A stretch of 39,261 nucleotides of DNA from Corynebacterium sp. ACRPO (GCF_022347205.1 NZ_JAKRNE010000018.1:1-39261), one strand, 5' to 3'. Shown: positions 14,507-23,512, counted from the stretch's first letter. Numbers and translations: made by a program. Notes: generated from the letters alone by a model not told the origin.

Positions 14507-17032
14507 ATGAACGAAAACTCTCCTTTTAGCCCTTCCCCGTCCACCGGCGGCGCACCCACGCCAAGCCCCTTTGGCGGCTTCGGTGCACCGCGCGCATCGA
14601 ACCCGCAGCCCGAATCCCCCGATGCCTTGACCGAGGGCCTCAATCCACAGCAACTAGAGGCCGTTACCCACTCGGGCAGCCCGCTGCTCATCGTGGCCGG
14701 CGCCGGTTCCGGCAAGACCGCCGTGCTTACCCGCCGCATTGCCTATCTCATGCGCCATCGCGGGGTAAACCCGTGGGAGATCCTCGCCATTACCTTTACT
14801 AATAAGGCCGCCGCGGAAATGAAGGAGCGCGTGGGCGGGCTGGTAGGCCCCGTGGCCGAGCGCATGTGGGTATCTACCTTCCACTCCATCTGCGTGCGCA
14901 TCCTACGCCAAAACGCCCAGCTGGTGCCGGGTCTTAATACCAACTTCACCATTTATGATGGCGATGATGCCCGCCGGCTATTGTCCATGATTGCCAAGGA
15001 CTTGCAGCTGGATCTGAAGAAGTACACCCCGCGTGTGCTGGCCAATCAGATTTCCAATCACAAAAACGAGCTCATCGGTCCCGAATCCGCGCTGGAGAAG
15101 GCGCAGCAGACCAAGAACCCATTTGAGACCACCGTGGCCCAGGTCTATGCCGAATACCAGCGCCGCCTGCGCGCGGCCAATGCCGTGGACTTTGATGATC
15201 TCATCGGTGAGGTGGTGCGGATCTTCACCCAGCACCAGCAGGTGGTGGATTTTTATCGCCGGCGCTTCAAGCACGTGCTTATCGACGAATACCAGGACAC
15301 CAACCACGCCCAGTATGCGCTGGTTGCCGCGCTCGTGGGCAGGGGAGAGCTCGGCCCCGATGCCCCCGAGTTGTGCGTAGTGGGCGATTCCGATCAGTCC
15401 ATTTATGCCTTCCGCGGGGCCACCATCCGCAATATTCAGGAATTCGAGCGCGACTACCCCCAGGCGCACACGATCTTGCTGGAACAGAATTATCGCTCTA
15501 CGCAGACCATTCTCAATGCGGCCAATGCCGTGATCGCCAAGAATGAGAATCGCCGCGAGAAGAACCTGTGGACCGCCCACGGTGAGGGCGAGCAGATCGT
15601 AGGTTATGTTGCCGATAATGAGCATGATGAGGCGCGGTTCATCGCCTCTGAAATCGATTCCTTGGCGGATAAGGGCCGCAGCTATTCCGATATCGCGGTC
15701 ATGTACCGCACCAATAACGCCTCCCGTGCGCTGGAAGATATCTTCATTCGCTCAGGAATTCCGTACAAGGTGGTGGGTGGCACGCGCTTTTATGAGCGGC
15801 GCGAAATCCGCGATATGGTGGCCTACCTGCGTATCTTGGATAACCCGGACGATACGGTAAGCCTGCGCCGCATTATCAACGTGCCCAAGCGTGCCATTGG
15901 TGACAAGGCGCAGGGGCATATTGCCCTCCATGCGGAAAACCACGGTATTAGCTTTGGCAAGGCGCTTGCCGATGTCCCCCGGGGCGACGTTCCAGGCCTT
16001 GGCACTCGGGCTATTAATGCAGTCACCAAATTCAACGACATGATGGAGGGTATCCGCAATCAGATTCCGTCCATGAGCGATGAAGTTACCGACCAACCGG
16101 ATTTGGGCGAGCTGCTTTCCGCCATTTTGGATGCCACGGGATACAAGGCGGAATTGGAAAATTCGAATGATCCGCAGGACGGAGCGCGCCTAGATAACCT
16201 CAACGAGTTGGTATCGGTGGCGCGCGAATTCACCTCGGAGGCGGCCAACCAGCTTGCTGCATCCGGTGCGGATGCAGTGGACCCCTCCGAGCTAGTAGAG
16301 GAGGGCGAAGCTGCGCCCGGTTCGCTGCAGGCATTCTTGGAAAAGGTGTCGCTGGTGGCCGATGCTGACCAGATCCCAGATTCCGAGACTGGTGTGGTCA
16401 CCATGATGACTCTGCACACCGCCAAGGGCCTTGAGTTCCCCGTAGTCTTTTTGACCGGCTGGGAGGATGGCCAATTCCCGCATATGCGCTCATTGGGTGA
16501 CCCGAAGGAACTAAGCGAGGAGCGCCGCCTCGCCTATGTGGGCATTACCCGCGCTCGCGAGCAGTTGTATCTTACCCGCGCCATTTTGCGCTCGGCGTGG
16601 GGCAATCCGGTGACTAATCCCGCCAGCCGCTTCCTCGGCGAGGTCCCAGAAGACCTCATCAACTGGCGGCGCGAAGACTCCGATAGTTCCCTGACCGGCG
16701 CGTGGGGCGAGGACGACTACCAATATGGTCGTTCCTACGGCCGCGATTGGTCCGGATGGGGCAGTGGTGGTTCCCGGTCCGGGTCGCGCGATGGAGGGCG
16801 CGCTGCGTCTTCCCCATCGCAGCGCACCAGCAAGCCGGCGGCGACCTCGATGCCTAAGAACAATAACCTCAACCTAGCCGTGGGTGACCGCGTCAATCAC
16901 GCTAAGTACGGGCTTGGAACTGTCATTGAGACGTCCGGCTCCGGCAAGCGCGCCACGGTCACCGTGGACTTTGGTTCTTCCGGTAAGGTCCGGCTGATGC
17001 TCATCGGCGGAGTGCCGATGGAAAAGCTTTAG
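14507..17032 (+). CDS. pcrA: ATP-dependent DNA helicase PcrA/UvrD
   Basis: An 841-residue superfamily 1A helicase that unwinds DNA 3'-5' in nucleotide-excision and mismatch repair and strips recombinase filaments. Motifs in order: Q motif LNPQQLEAV, Walker A AGAGSGKT (64-71), Ia TFTNKAAAEMKERV, motif II IDEYQDTN, motif III GDSDQSIYAFRGA, motif IV EQNYRST, motif V TLHTAKGLEFPVVF and motif VI YVGITRAREQLYLT. The C-terminus has a Ser/Gly-rich linker followed by a Tudor-like PcrA domain (VGDRVNHAKYGLGTV). GGAAGG sits shortly before ATG 14507, which I prefer to the upstream GTG-type extension. Its stop overlaps that of the convergent peptidase gene by three bases. Confidence 0.96.
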   Translation: MNENSPFSPSPSTGGAPTPSPFGGFGAPRASNPQPESPDALTEGLNPQQLEAVTHSGSPLLIVAGAGSGKTAVLTRRIAYLMRHRGVNPWEILAITFTNKAAAEMKERVGGLVGPVAERMWVSTFHSICVRILRQNAQLVPGLNTNFTIYDGDDARRLLSMIAKDLQLDLKKYTPRVLANQISNHKNELIGPESALEKAQQTKNPFETTVAQVYAEYQRRLRAANAVDFDDLIGEVVRIFTQHQQVVDFYRRRFKHVLIDEYQDTNHAQYALVAALVGRGELGPDAPELCVVGDSDQSIYAFRGATIRNIQEFERDYPQAHTILLEQNYRSTQTILNAANAVIAKNENRREKNLWTAHGEGEQIVGYVADNEHDEARFIASEIDSLADKGRSYSDIAVMYRTNNASRALEDIFIRSGIPYKVVGGTRFYERREIRDMVAYLRILDNPDDTVSLRRIINVPKRAIGDKAQGHIALHAENHGISFGKALADVPRGDVPGLGTRAINAVTKFNDMMEGIRNQIPSMSDEVTDQPDLGELLSAILDATGYKAELENSNDPQDGARLDNLNELVSVAREFTSEAANQLAASGADAVDPSELVEEGEAAPGSLQAFLEKVSLVADADQIPDSETGVVTMMTLHTAKGLEFPVVFLTGWEDGQFPHMRSLGDPKELSEERRLAYVGITRAREQLYLTRAILRSAWGNPVTNPASRFLGEVPEDLINWRREDSDSSLTGAWGEDDYQYGRSYGRDWSGWGSGGSRSGSRDGGRAASSPSQRTSKPAATSMPKNNNLNLAVGDRVNHAKYGLGTVIETSGSGKRATVTVDFGSSGKVRLMLIGGVPMEKL

Positions 17033-17787
17033 ACCGAAATGCCGCGCTCGTTGAACCAGGAAACTGGGTCAACGGCGGCGCCTCCGCCTGGGTGAATCTC
17101 AAAGTGGAGGTGCGGGCCAGTGGAGTGGCCCTCGTTGCCAATGCCCGCGATTTCCTGACCCGCGGTCACGCGCTCGCCCACATTTACCTTGAGCAGGTCT
17201 GCCGGCATGTGACCGTAGACGGAGATGGTGCCGTCATCGTGCTGGATGCGGATCCAGTTGCCAAAGCCCTGCGCTGGACCGGAGTTGATGACGGTGCCGT
17301 CCATGACCGCGTGAATCGGGGTGCCCACCGGGTTAGCTACGTCGATGCCGTTGTGCATCGTGCCCCAGCGCTGGCCGAAGCCAGAAGTAAGCGTGCCGGA
17401 GGTAGGAAAGACCACGGTATTGCCCGCGGAGTCCGTGCCGCGCTTCGTGGTGAGTCCCGAGTGATTCCCCTGCGGTGCGAAAGCTTCCTCCAGGCCCGGT
17501 ACAGCGCCCGGGTCTAGGACGATATTGACGCCGCCGGATTCGTTTCCATCTACCTGCGGAGTAGTCTCGCCGTTCAGTACGCCTACGGTGGTGGTGGCTA
17601 GGCCAACAAGGGCGTCGACCACGCCGGCGTTATCTACGTTCGTAGCGGTGGGCTCGGAAGAGCCGTCCGATACGTCCACGCTAGCCACTGGCTCTGCAGC
17701 AAAAGCGGTGGTGCCGGTAGCAAGTACGGTGCCAAGCGTAACGATGCTCAGCGCCACGTTCTTGCGCGCGCGGTTCATGCGCTTCAT
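17029..17787 (-). CDS. Secreted M23 (LytM-type) cell-wall peptidase, first copy
   Basis: A 252-residue exported protein: basic N-terminus (MKRMNRARKN), hydrophobic core, likely cleavage after AFA near residue 28, a low-complexity linker, and a C-terminal LytM domain. Zinc ligands are in HNGIDVANPVGTPI (first His and Asp) and HLHFEIH (HxH); a YGHM segment lies between. Such enzymes hydrolyse peptide bridges in peptidoglycan, or act as activators if degenerate; here all ligand motifs are present. ATG 17787 has AAAGGA eight bases upstream. It is a paralogue of the gene at 18435-19184 on the same strand, but a terminator and about 600 bases lie between them. Confidence 0.9.
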   Translation of the reverse strand: MKRMNRARKNVALSIVTLGTVLATGTTAFAAEPVASVDVSDGSSEPTATNVDNAGVVDALVGLATTTVGVLNGETTPQVDGNESGGVNIVLDPGAVPGLEEAFAPQGNHSGLTTKRGTDSAGNTVVFPTSGTLTSGFGQRWGTMHNGIDVANPVGTPIHAVMDGTVINSGPAQGFGNWIRIQHDDGTISVYGHMPADLLKVNVGERVTAGQEIAGIGNEGHSTGPHLHFEIHPGGGAAVDPVSWFNERGISV

Positions 17788-18375
17788 AGTTAAAGTCCTT
17801 TTCATGGCTGTGCATGGTCTTGGGACGCCCGCATCCTGGAGAGGGCGACGTCTTTCAACTGCCAACCGCGACACGCCGAAAGTCGAAATACTTGCGCTCG
17901 TGATCGCTCGTGGCAACGAGTTAAAAGTTAGCCCGCTCGAACGGCCCGCGCAATCTTAAAAAACGCTGGTAGAGGCGGAAATAATTCGAAATTATTCGAA
18001 CATGCCAGCTTGTTGCGCGTGTTGCGAATGTGACTCGAGTGGCGTCTGTAAAGTATTGGTTTAGGGTCTGGGGGTGGACCTTGGGGGTGGCGTCCATGGC
18101 TTGGGGCTGCGGTCTCGTGCGTAATCGGCGGCTGAAAGTTGAAAATATCCACTCACCTGCGACAAGTCTGCGCGCTGGACTTGCCTGAATGTACTTCTGG
18201 CGCCCTTGTGGGGCCGTGGTGAGGGTCTAGCTGGTGCTGTGTTCACTAGTGGCAGCGGAGTCCTCAGGTGGCGCCAAGGGTCGTGTAGGGCGCCCTAGGG
18301 ATGGTCTAGGGCGTCGTTGAGGCAAGCCCATCTGCCTGTGCGTGCTGTGGGCGGGGGAGGGCATCTGTGGACATG
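17788..18375. other. Intergenic region: long 5' leader and promoter of the first peptidase gene
   Basis: On the minus strand a -10-like TAAGAT (17958-17953) would start a transcript near 17946, giving a leader of about 158 bases before the ATG. The leader holds a CTCGT/ACGAG hairpin (17907-17920) and a second imperfect one around 17824-17852. Upstream is the direct repeat TTCGAA-ATTA-TTCGAA (17985-18000). Farther up, 18060-18375 is G-rich with the perfect palindrome TAGGGCGCCCTA (18286-18297). I see no convincing coding sequence. Confidence 0.5.
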
Positions 18376-18407
18376 AAAAAGCGCCGCAGGAAAGCCACTG
18401 CGGCGCT
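18374..18407 (-). terminator. Rho-independent terminator of the second peptidase gene
   Basis: AAGCGCCGCAG (18379-18389) and CTGCGGCGCTT (18398-18407 and the preceding pairing bases) form a perfect GC-rich stem with a short loop. On the minus strand it is followed by TTTTTCATG, a classic U-run. It lies about 28 bases beyond the 18435 stop. Confidence 0.9.
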
Positions 18408-18434
18408 TAACAAGAAGGTGTTGGGGTGGGGGCC

Positions 18435-19184
18435 TTAGAGGTCGATGCCTCGCTCAGCCAGCCAAGGCTGCGGATCGATTGCCTCGCCACCGTTCGGGTG
18501 AACTTCGAAGTGGAGGTGGGAGCCGGTGGAAAAGCCCATCGAGCCCATGCCGGCGATCTTCTGGCCGGCATGCACGTGCTCGCCAACGGCCACGTCAAGA
18601 GTTTGCATGTGACCATAAACGGTCATGGTGCCGTCGTCGTGCATGATGCGGATCCACTGGCCAAAGCCGGAAGCTGGACCGGAGTCGATGACCGTACCAT
18701 CCATGACGGCAAGGATTGGGGTGCCAGGAGAGTTGGCGATGTCGACGCCCTTATGGAAGGTGCCCCAGCGCATAGCGAATGGAGATGTGAATGCGCCTTC
18801 GGCAGGGCGAGCTACGGACGGAGCGCGAGCGGCTTCGTCGGCAGCTGCACGCTCTTCAGAAGCCTGGATGGCTTTGTTGAGCTGATCGGTCAGATCGGCA
18901 ACTGGCTTAGCCTCAGCAACGTTGAGGATCTGTGGGGTGGTATCAACCGGAGCCGCAGCAGCATCCTCAGCTTGGGTGGAGTCAGAGGCGAGCTCGAAGT
19001 CAACGGACTGCGTCTTGGTGGTGGCCGCGTCATCGGACTGGATGTTTGCGGCGGCTGCGCCACCAACGCCGGCCGTGGAAACTGCACCTGCCGCAACCGT
19101 CATTACGGCAATGCGGCCCTTCGCGGTCTGCGAGGTGACAATCTTGCGATGGCGGCCGGCGCCACGCTGAACTTTGCTTCGCAT
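18435..19184 (-). CDS. Secreted M23 (LytM-type) cell-wall peptidase, second copy
   Basis: A 249-residue exported protein: strongly basic start (MRSKVQRGAGRHRK), hydrophobic segment IAVMTVAAGAVSTAG, likely cleavage around residues 45-50, a linker with a short predicted helical stretch (LTDQLNKAIQASEERAAADEAAR), and a LytM domain with HKGVDIANSPGTPI, VYGHMQ and HLHFEVH zinc-site motifs. It should cleave peptidoglycan cross-bridges during growth or daughter-cell separation. The domain is closely similar to that of the first copy, pointing to an old tandem duplication. Start ATG 19184 fits the signal peptide; ATG 19202 or GTG 19208 are possible. MtrA-like hexamers lie 60-100 bases upstream, and C. 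glutamicum MtrA is known to control an M23 peptidase gene (mepA). Confidence 0.9.
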   Translation of the reverse strand: MRSKVQRGAGRHRKIVTSQTAKGRIAVMTVAAGAVSTAGVGGAAAANIQSDDAATTKTQSVDFELASDSTQAEDAAAAPVDTTPQILNVAEAKPVADLTDQLNKAIQASEERAAADEAARAPSVARPAEGAFTSPFAMRWGTFHKGVDIANSPGTPILAVMDGTVIDSGPASGFGQWIRIMHDDGTMTVYGHMQTLDVAVGEHVHAGQKIAGMGSMGFSTGSHLHFEVHPNGGEAIDPQPWLAERGIDL

Positions 19185-19245
19185 TAGGTCTTCTTTCGTC
19201 ATTTTCACAATCTGCGCAGAACGAGTGTTACGTCCCCACCGAGTT

Positions 19246-19288
19246 AGTTACGAGATTGTGACCTTCTTGTTACCAACGAGATGTAACA
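19246..19288 (-). promoter_or_regulatory. Three 11-bp-phased MtrA-like hexamers, plus a fourth inverted copy
   Basis: On the plus strand AGTTAC (19246), TGTGAC (19257) and TGTTAC (19268) are each separated by five bases, an exact 11-bp period; on the minus strand they read GTAACA, GTCACA, GTAACT. A further GTAACA at 19283-19288 forms an inverted pair with the 19268 copy. Direct repeats of GTAACA/GTCACA with this spacing resemble published MtrA boxes. They sit 60-100 bases upstream of the second peptidase gene. Confidence 0.6.
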
Positions 19289-19614
19289 GTAGCGTCTCGA
19301 AAAGATAACAGCAACCCAAATTAAAGAATTTTCAGGCTCGCCTCGGGGAAATTGTCCACGAGCAGGCAACATGGGGCACGCGGAATATTATTAGTGCGAT
19401 AAAGATCCCACGCGAGCTCCGCGTGCGTCACGCAAAACTAGCGGCCTTTTCCTTCATAGTATTACAGCCAGAGTTAAGGGTGTGAAACCAGGGTAGATTT
19501 TATACTCCTTATATATTTGTATAGCCCAGGTACAGGGGTTGCCGCCGGTGATTTTGCGAGTGCCTCGTCGCGCCACCCCGATTTCACTTCCGGAAGGTGG
19601 CAAAGTGGACGCCG
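19289..19614. other. Intergenic region between the second peptidase gene and perM
   Basis: AT-richer than its surroundings. It contains CACGCG-AGCTC-CGCGTG (19409-19425, 6-bp arms) and a -10-like TATACT (19501-19506) with further TATATTT/GTATAG candidates around 19511-19524 that could drive perM. No coding sequence is apparent. Confidence 0.45.
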
Positions 19615-21306
19615 ATGAACAAAAACACCAGCCCCCAATCTCGGTCAACGCCCCGCCCGCGTAGCCAGGCGCGGGGCCGTACGGTGCGCGCGGAGCGCAC
19701 CCCACGCGCGCCTCATCCCAGTGGCTCACGCCAGTCCTATGGATCGGCGCAGCGCGTCGCCCGTAAAGCCGGCTCCAAGGCCAAGGCGCGCCGTACCCCC
19801 GCGCCGCTGACCAAAGCCGGGCGCATTCGCCGCATGCTTATTACGGCGGCAGTGCCCAACGTGGTTATTGTCCTTATCATTATGGCCATCGCGCTTGGCA
19901 GTCTCATGCTCACCGGCTCTCCCATGGCGTGGTGGTACACCATCGTGGCGGAGGCCTGGATGGTCTTTAACCTCGCCCCGGTCTCTGCGGCTGATGTGCA
20001 TATTTCCTTCCTGCCGGCCTTGCCAGCGCTTATTCTCGCCGCGGTGGTGGCGGTTCGTGTGCGCAGCGCGGTAAAACACAAGGTCAGCGTCAAGGACCTG
20101 CTTACTCTTTTGGCCTGCGTGCTTGGTGTGCCGGTGGTATTTACCATCATCGCGTGGCTGATGCTGTGGGATGCGGGCAAGGTCTATGACGTCTCCCCGC
20201 CTAATCTGGCGCAGGCGTTGCTGCGCGTTATTGTTCTGCATCTGGCCGCCATGGCGTCCGGTATGGGGTGGCGCTTGTGGCGGGCGTTGGCCAAGCGTTA
20301 TGGGGTACCGCGCCCGCTTGTCGACGCCACCCAGATCGCCCTTCGCTATCTCGCCTACCTGGCCATTGGCGCAGCCGCAGTCTTTGCGGTGGTATTCCTT
20401 GTCAATGTCTCCCGCCAGGGCGAGATGATGAATGACTATCCTACGATCTCCGGCTTAGGCATTGCCGGACTCGTGCTGCTGAGCGTGCTCTACATTCCCA
20501 ATGCCATCGTGAGCACCGCGGCGGTATTGGTGGGCTCGGAGTTCTCCGTAGGCGAAGGCTCGGTAAGCCTCTTTAGCGCCCACCTCGTGCCGCTGCCACC
20601 GCTGCCCATTACCGGCGGCATTCCTGCCTCCGCGCCCAGCTGGGCTGTGGTGCTATTGATCGTCCCCCTCGGCGCTGCAATCTACTCTTTGTACAAGAAA
20701 CATCCGAGCTTTCAAGACGTCCTCGTAGCTACGGTGGCCTCCGCAGTACTCATGCTGGTTGCCTGCTACCTTGTCAGCGGTGACCTTGGCTACTACGGCG
20801 CGACCGGCCCGCAGCTGTGGACTGCCGCAGGCCTTACCGCCCTGTGGATGGCTGTCGTTGGTTGTGCCGTTGCCGCAGGCTTTGCCTTCGTGGCCTGGCG
20901 CGCGGCCCGCACAGTACCTGGTGTGGACACCGCCGATGAGTACGCCGATGAGCCCGCTGCTGATGCCACCACTACCGAGGTGACCGATGCAGACACCGCC
21001 GAAACTGACGACGCCCCCGCCGAACCGGAGCGCGAGCCCATCACCGATCCGGAAATCGTTGATGCCGAGGTAGTCGAGGACGAGCCCCAGGATTCCGCAC
21101 CTGGCGAGGCCGCAGAGGAACCGGAAGAAGAGCAGAAAGAAGAGGACACTCCAGCCGAAGAAACAGCAGAGCAGCAGGATGAGGCTGAGGAGGGCAATGA
21201 AAGGGGCGTCGCCAAGCCGCTGAGCCAACAGTTCAAGGACCAAATGGGGGAGAGTGAGCAGGACTCTGCGGGCGAAGATTCCCCCGAGGAGGGGGAGAGG
21301 GGCTAG
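19615..21306 (+). CDS. perM: PerM-like cell-division membrane protein (DUF6350)
   Basis: A 563-residue protein: a basic, proline- and serine-rich cytoplasmic N-terminus (about 1-70), about ten hydrophobic segments (about 75-435), and a very acidic Glu/Asp-rich C-terminal tail (about 438-563). In mycobacteria the homologue (Rv0955) is an integral membrane protein needed for persistence and linked to division through FtsB stability. Assignment rests on topology and on its position directly before purN-purH, as in Mycobacterium. The start is uncertain: ATG 19615 lacks a close ribosome binding site, while GTG 19597 has GGAAG immediately before it. The acidic tail may be a poorly conserved feature. 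Confidence 0.85.
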   Translation: MNKNTSPQSRSTPRPRSQARGRTVRAERTPRAPHPSGSRQSYGSAQRVARKAGSKAKARRTPAPLTKAGRIRRMLITAAVPNVVIVLIIMAIALGSLMLTGSPMAWWYTIVAEAWMVFNLAPVSAADVHISFLPALPALILAAVVAVRVRSAVKHKVSVKDLLTLLACVLGVPVVFTIIAWLMLWDAGKVYDVSPPNLAQALLRVIVLHLAAMASGMGWRLWRALAKRYGVPRPLVDATQIALRYLAYLAIGAAAVFAVVFLVNVSRQGEMMNDYPTISGLGIAGLVLLSVLYIPNAIVSTAAVLVGSEFSVGEGSVSLFSAHLVPLPPLPITGGIPASAPSWAVVLLIVPLGAAIYSLYKKHPSFQDVLVATVASAVLMLVACYLVSGDLGYYGATGPQLWTAAGLTALWMAVVGCAVAAGFAFVAWRAARTVPGVDTADEYADEPAADATTTEVTDADTAETDDAPAEPEREPITDPEIVDAEVVEDEPQDSAPGEAAEEPEEEQKEEDTPAEETAEQQDEAEEGNERGVAKPLSQQFKDQMGESEQDSAGEDSPEEGERG

Positions 21307-21316
21307 GCTATAGCGC

Positions 21317-21937
21317 GTGACTTCACCGATGCCTCCGCGCTATACCGCTGACCCTGAACGCCTCCGAGTGGTGGTGCTCGTTTCTGGAACGGGTTCCCTG
21401 CTGCAAGCGATCATGGATGCCCAAGCCGGGCACTACCAGGTAGTGAAGGTGGTGGCGGATAAGGAATGCCACGGTATTGCGCGCGCACAGGACCACGGGA
21501 TTGATACCGAGGTCGTGGCGCTGGGTGCGGATCGCGCCGAATGGAATCAACGTCTGGTTGACGCAGTAGATGCTGCGCAGCCAGACGTTGTTGTTTCTGC
21601 GGGCTTTATGAAGATCCTGGGCCAGGAATTCCTAGACCGCTTCGAAGGCCGCACCATCAATACCCACCCGGCGCTACTGCCTGCCTTCAAGGGAGCGCAC
21701 GCGGTGCGCGACGCCCTCGATTACGGCGTGAAGATCACTGGCTCTACCGTCCACTTTGTGGACACGGGCGTGGATACCGGCTCCATCATCGCGCAGCGCC
21801 CCGTTGCCATCAATGCGGACGATGACGAGTCCACCCTCCACGAGCGCATTAAACAAGTAGAGCGCGATCTCATCGTGGAGGTGCTGCGTGCAGCTAACGT
21901 CCACGACGAGAAACTAACTATTCAACTCGCAGACTAA
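21317..21937 (+). CDS. purN: Phosphoribosylglycinamide formyltransferase
   Basis: A 206-residue purine-pathway enzyme transferring a formyl group from 10-formyl-THF to GAR. Visible motifs are VLVSGTGSLLQAI (phosphate-binding loop; the family more often has GSGTNLQA), the catalytic NTHPALLPAFKGAHA with Asn and His, and TGSTVHFVDTGVDTGSIIAQ with the catalytic Asp. The GTG start at 21317 follows a TAGGCT -10-like box (21304-21309) by seven bases, so it may be leaderless even though it begins only 10 bases after perM. An internal ATG at codon 5 is the alternative. purH follows after 27 bases. Confidence 0.95.
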   Translation: MTSPMPPRYTADPERLRVVVLVSGTGSLLQAIMDAQAGHYQVVKVVADKECHGIARAQDHGIDTEVVALGADRAEWNQRLVDAVDAAQPDVVVSAGFMKILGQEFLDRFEGRTINTHPALLPAFKGAHAVRDALDYGVKITGSTVHFVDTGVDTGSIIAQRPVAINADDDESTLHERIKQVERDLIVEVLRAANVHDEKLTIQLAD

Positions 21938-21964
21938 GACTTTTCGAAAGGCTTAATCCTCCTC

Positions 21965-23497
21965 ATGAGCGAAGACCGCAAGCAGGTAAAGCGCGCCCTT
22001 ATCAGCGTGTACGACAAGACCGGGCTGGAGGATCTAGCCCGCGCCCTCGATAAGGCAGGCGTGGAAATCGTCTCCACCGGCTCCACCGCGAAGAAGATCG
22101 CGGACCTAGGCATCGAGGTCACTCCGGTAGAAAAGCTCACCGGCTTCCCGGAGTGCTTGGAAGGCCGCGTCAAGACGCTGCACCCGCGCGTGCACGCCGG
22201 CATTTTGGCCGATACCCGCAAGGAAGATCACCTCAACCAGCTCTCCGAGCTCGAGGTAAAGCCTTTCCAGCTCGTCGTGGTCAACCTGTATCCCTTCCGC
22301 GAGACCGTGGCTTCGGGCGCGGACTTTGATGGCTGCGTGGAACAGATTGATATCGGCGGCCCATCCATGGTGCGCGCAGCCGCCAAGAACCACCCGTCTG
22401 TTGCCGTTGTGGTAGACCCTTCCCGCTACGGTGAAGCCGTGGAGGCCGTCAACAACGGTGGCTTTACCCTGGAGCAGCGCCGCGGCTTGGCGCGCGACGC
22501 CTTCCTGCACACCGCGGATTATGATGCGGCCGTCTCCGCCTGGTTCGTAGATCAGCTCAGCGAGGAGGGCCAAGCCACCCCGCTGCGCTACGGCGAGAAC
22601 TCTCACCAGGCGGCCACCGTTACCCGCATCGGTTCCAAGGGCCTTGCCAATGCCACCCAGTTCAATGGCAAGGAGATGAGCTACAACAACTACCAGGATG
22701 CGGATGCTGCTTGGCGCGCCGCGTGGGACCATGAGCGCCCCTGCGTTGCGATTATCAAGCACACCAACCCATGCGGCATTGCCGTGTCCGAGGAGTCCAT
22801 CGCCGCCGCTCACCGCGCGGCGCACGCGTGCGACCCAATGTCCGCCTTCGGCGGCGTGATTGCCGTCAACCGCGAGGTCACCGTAGAGATGGCCGAGCAG
22901 GTCAAGGAGATCTTCACCGAAGTCATCGTCGCTCCTTCCTATGAGGAGGGCGCCATCGAAGTCCTCAAGGCCAAGAAGAACCTGCGCGTGCTGCAGGCAG
23001 AGCACGAAGACCAGCACGAGGAGCGCAAGTACATCTCCGGCGGCGTGCTCACCCAAGAGCCAGACACCTACCAGGCCGAGGGCGATAACCCGGCCAACTG
23101 GACCCTGGCTGCGGGCGAGGCCCTCAACGAGTCCGACTTGGCTGAGCTCGAATTCGCATGGCGCGCCGTGCGCGCGGTGAAGTCCAATGCCATCTTGCTG
23201 GCCAAGGACAATGCCACCGTGGGCGTAGGCATGGGCCAGGTCAACCGCGTTGACTCCGCCAAGCTGGCTGTCGAGCGCGCTAACACCTTGGCCGATGGTG
23301 CCAACCGCACCGAGGGCTCCTTCGCCGCTTCCGACGCCTTTTTCCCGTTTGCCGATGGTTTGCAGGTGCTTCTCGACGCCGGCGTTAAGGCCGTTGTTCA
23401 GCCCGGCGGCTCCATCCGCGACGAAGAAGTCATCGCGGCAGCGAAGGAAGCCGGCGTTACTTTGTACCTGACCGGTACCCGCCACTTCGCGCACTAG
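21965..23497 (+). CDS. purH: Bifunctional AICAR formyltransferase / IMP cyclohydrolase
   Basis: A 510-residue enzyme catalysing the last two steps of IMP synthesis. The N-terminal MGS-like cyclohydrolase domain (about 1-195) shows [37 protein letters not shown] and [14 protein letters not shown]. The C-terminal transformylase domain shows [38 protein letters not shown], the SNAILLAKD lysine region and the terminal GTRHFAH. Length is normal. It follows purN, supplying consecutive formyl-folate-dependent steps of one pathway. Confidence 0.97.
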   Translation: MSEDRKQVKRALISVYDKTGLEDLARALDKAGVEIVSTGSTAKKIADLGIEVTPVEKLTGFPECLEGRVKTLHPRVHAGILADTRKEDHLNQLSELEVKPFQLVVVNLYPFRETVASGADFDGCVEQIDIGGPSMVRAAAKNHPSVAVVVDPSRYGEAVEAVNNGGFTLEQRRGLARDAFLHTADYDAAVSAWFVDQLSEEGQATPLRYGENSHQAATVTRIGSKGLANATQFNGKEMSYNNYQDADAAWRAAWDHERPCVAIIKHTNPCGIAVSEESIAAAHRAAHACDPMSAFGGVIAVNREVTVEMAEQVKEIFTEVIVAPSYEEGAIEVLKAKKNLRVLQAEHEDQHEERKYISGGVLTQEPDTYQAEGDNPANWTLAAGEALNESDLAELEFAWRAVRAVKSNAILLAKDNATVGVGMGQVNRVDSAKLAVERANTLADGANRTEGSFAASDAFFPFADGLQVLLDAGVKAVVQPGGSIRDEEVIAAAKEAGVTLYLTGTRHFAH

Positions 23498-23512
23498 CCT
23501 AAGCTAAATGCC

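Noticed and set aside
14410..14739. N-terminal extension of chorismate mutase
   Set aside because: It runs into pcrA on the other strand and adds sequence foreign to the AroQ fold.
17788..17946. c-di-AMP (ydaO) riboswitch before the first LytM gene
   Set aside because: The gene type fits, but I could not find the conserved GCCGAA and GGGGAACC-like elements, so only an unspecified leader is reported.
18240..18340. Repeated CTAGGGCG units as a possible CRISPR-like or tandem array
   Set aside because: Only two or three short irregular copies; no regular repeat-spacer structure and no cas genes.
22106..23494. 462-codon minus-strand open frame opposite purH
   Set aside because: Antisense of a conserved enzyme with no recognisable domain or ribosome binding site.
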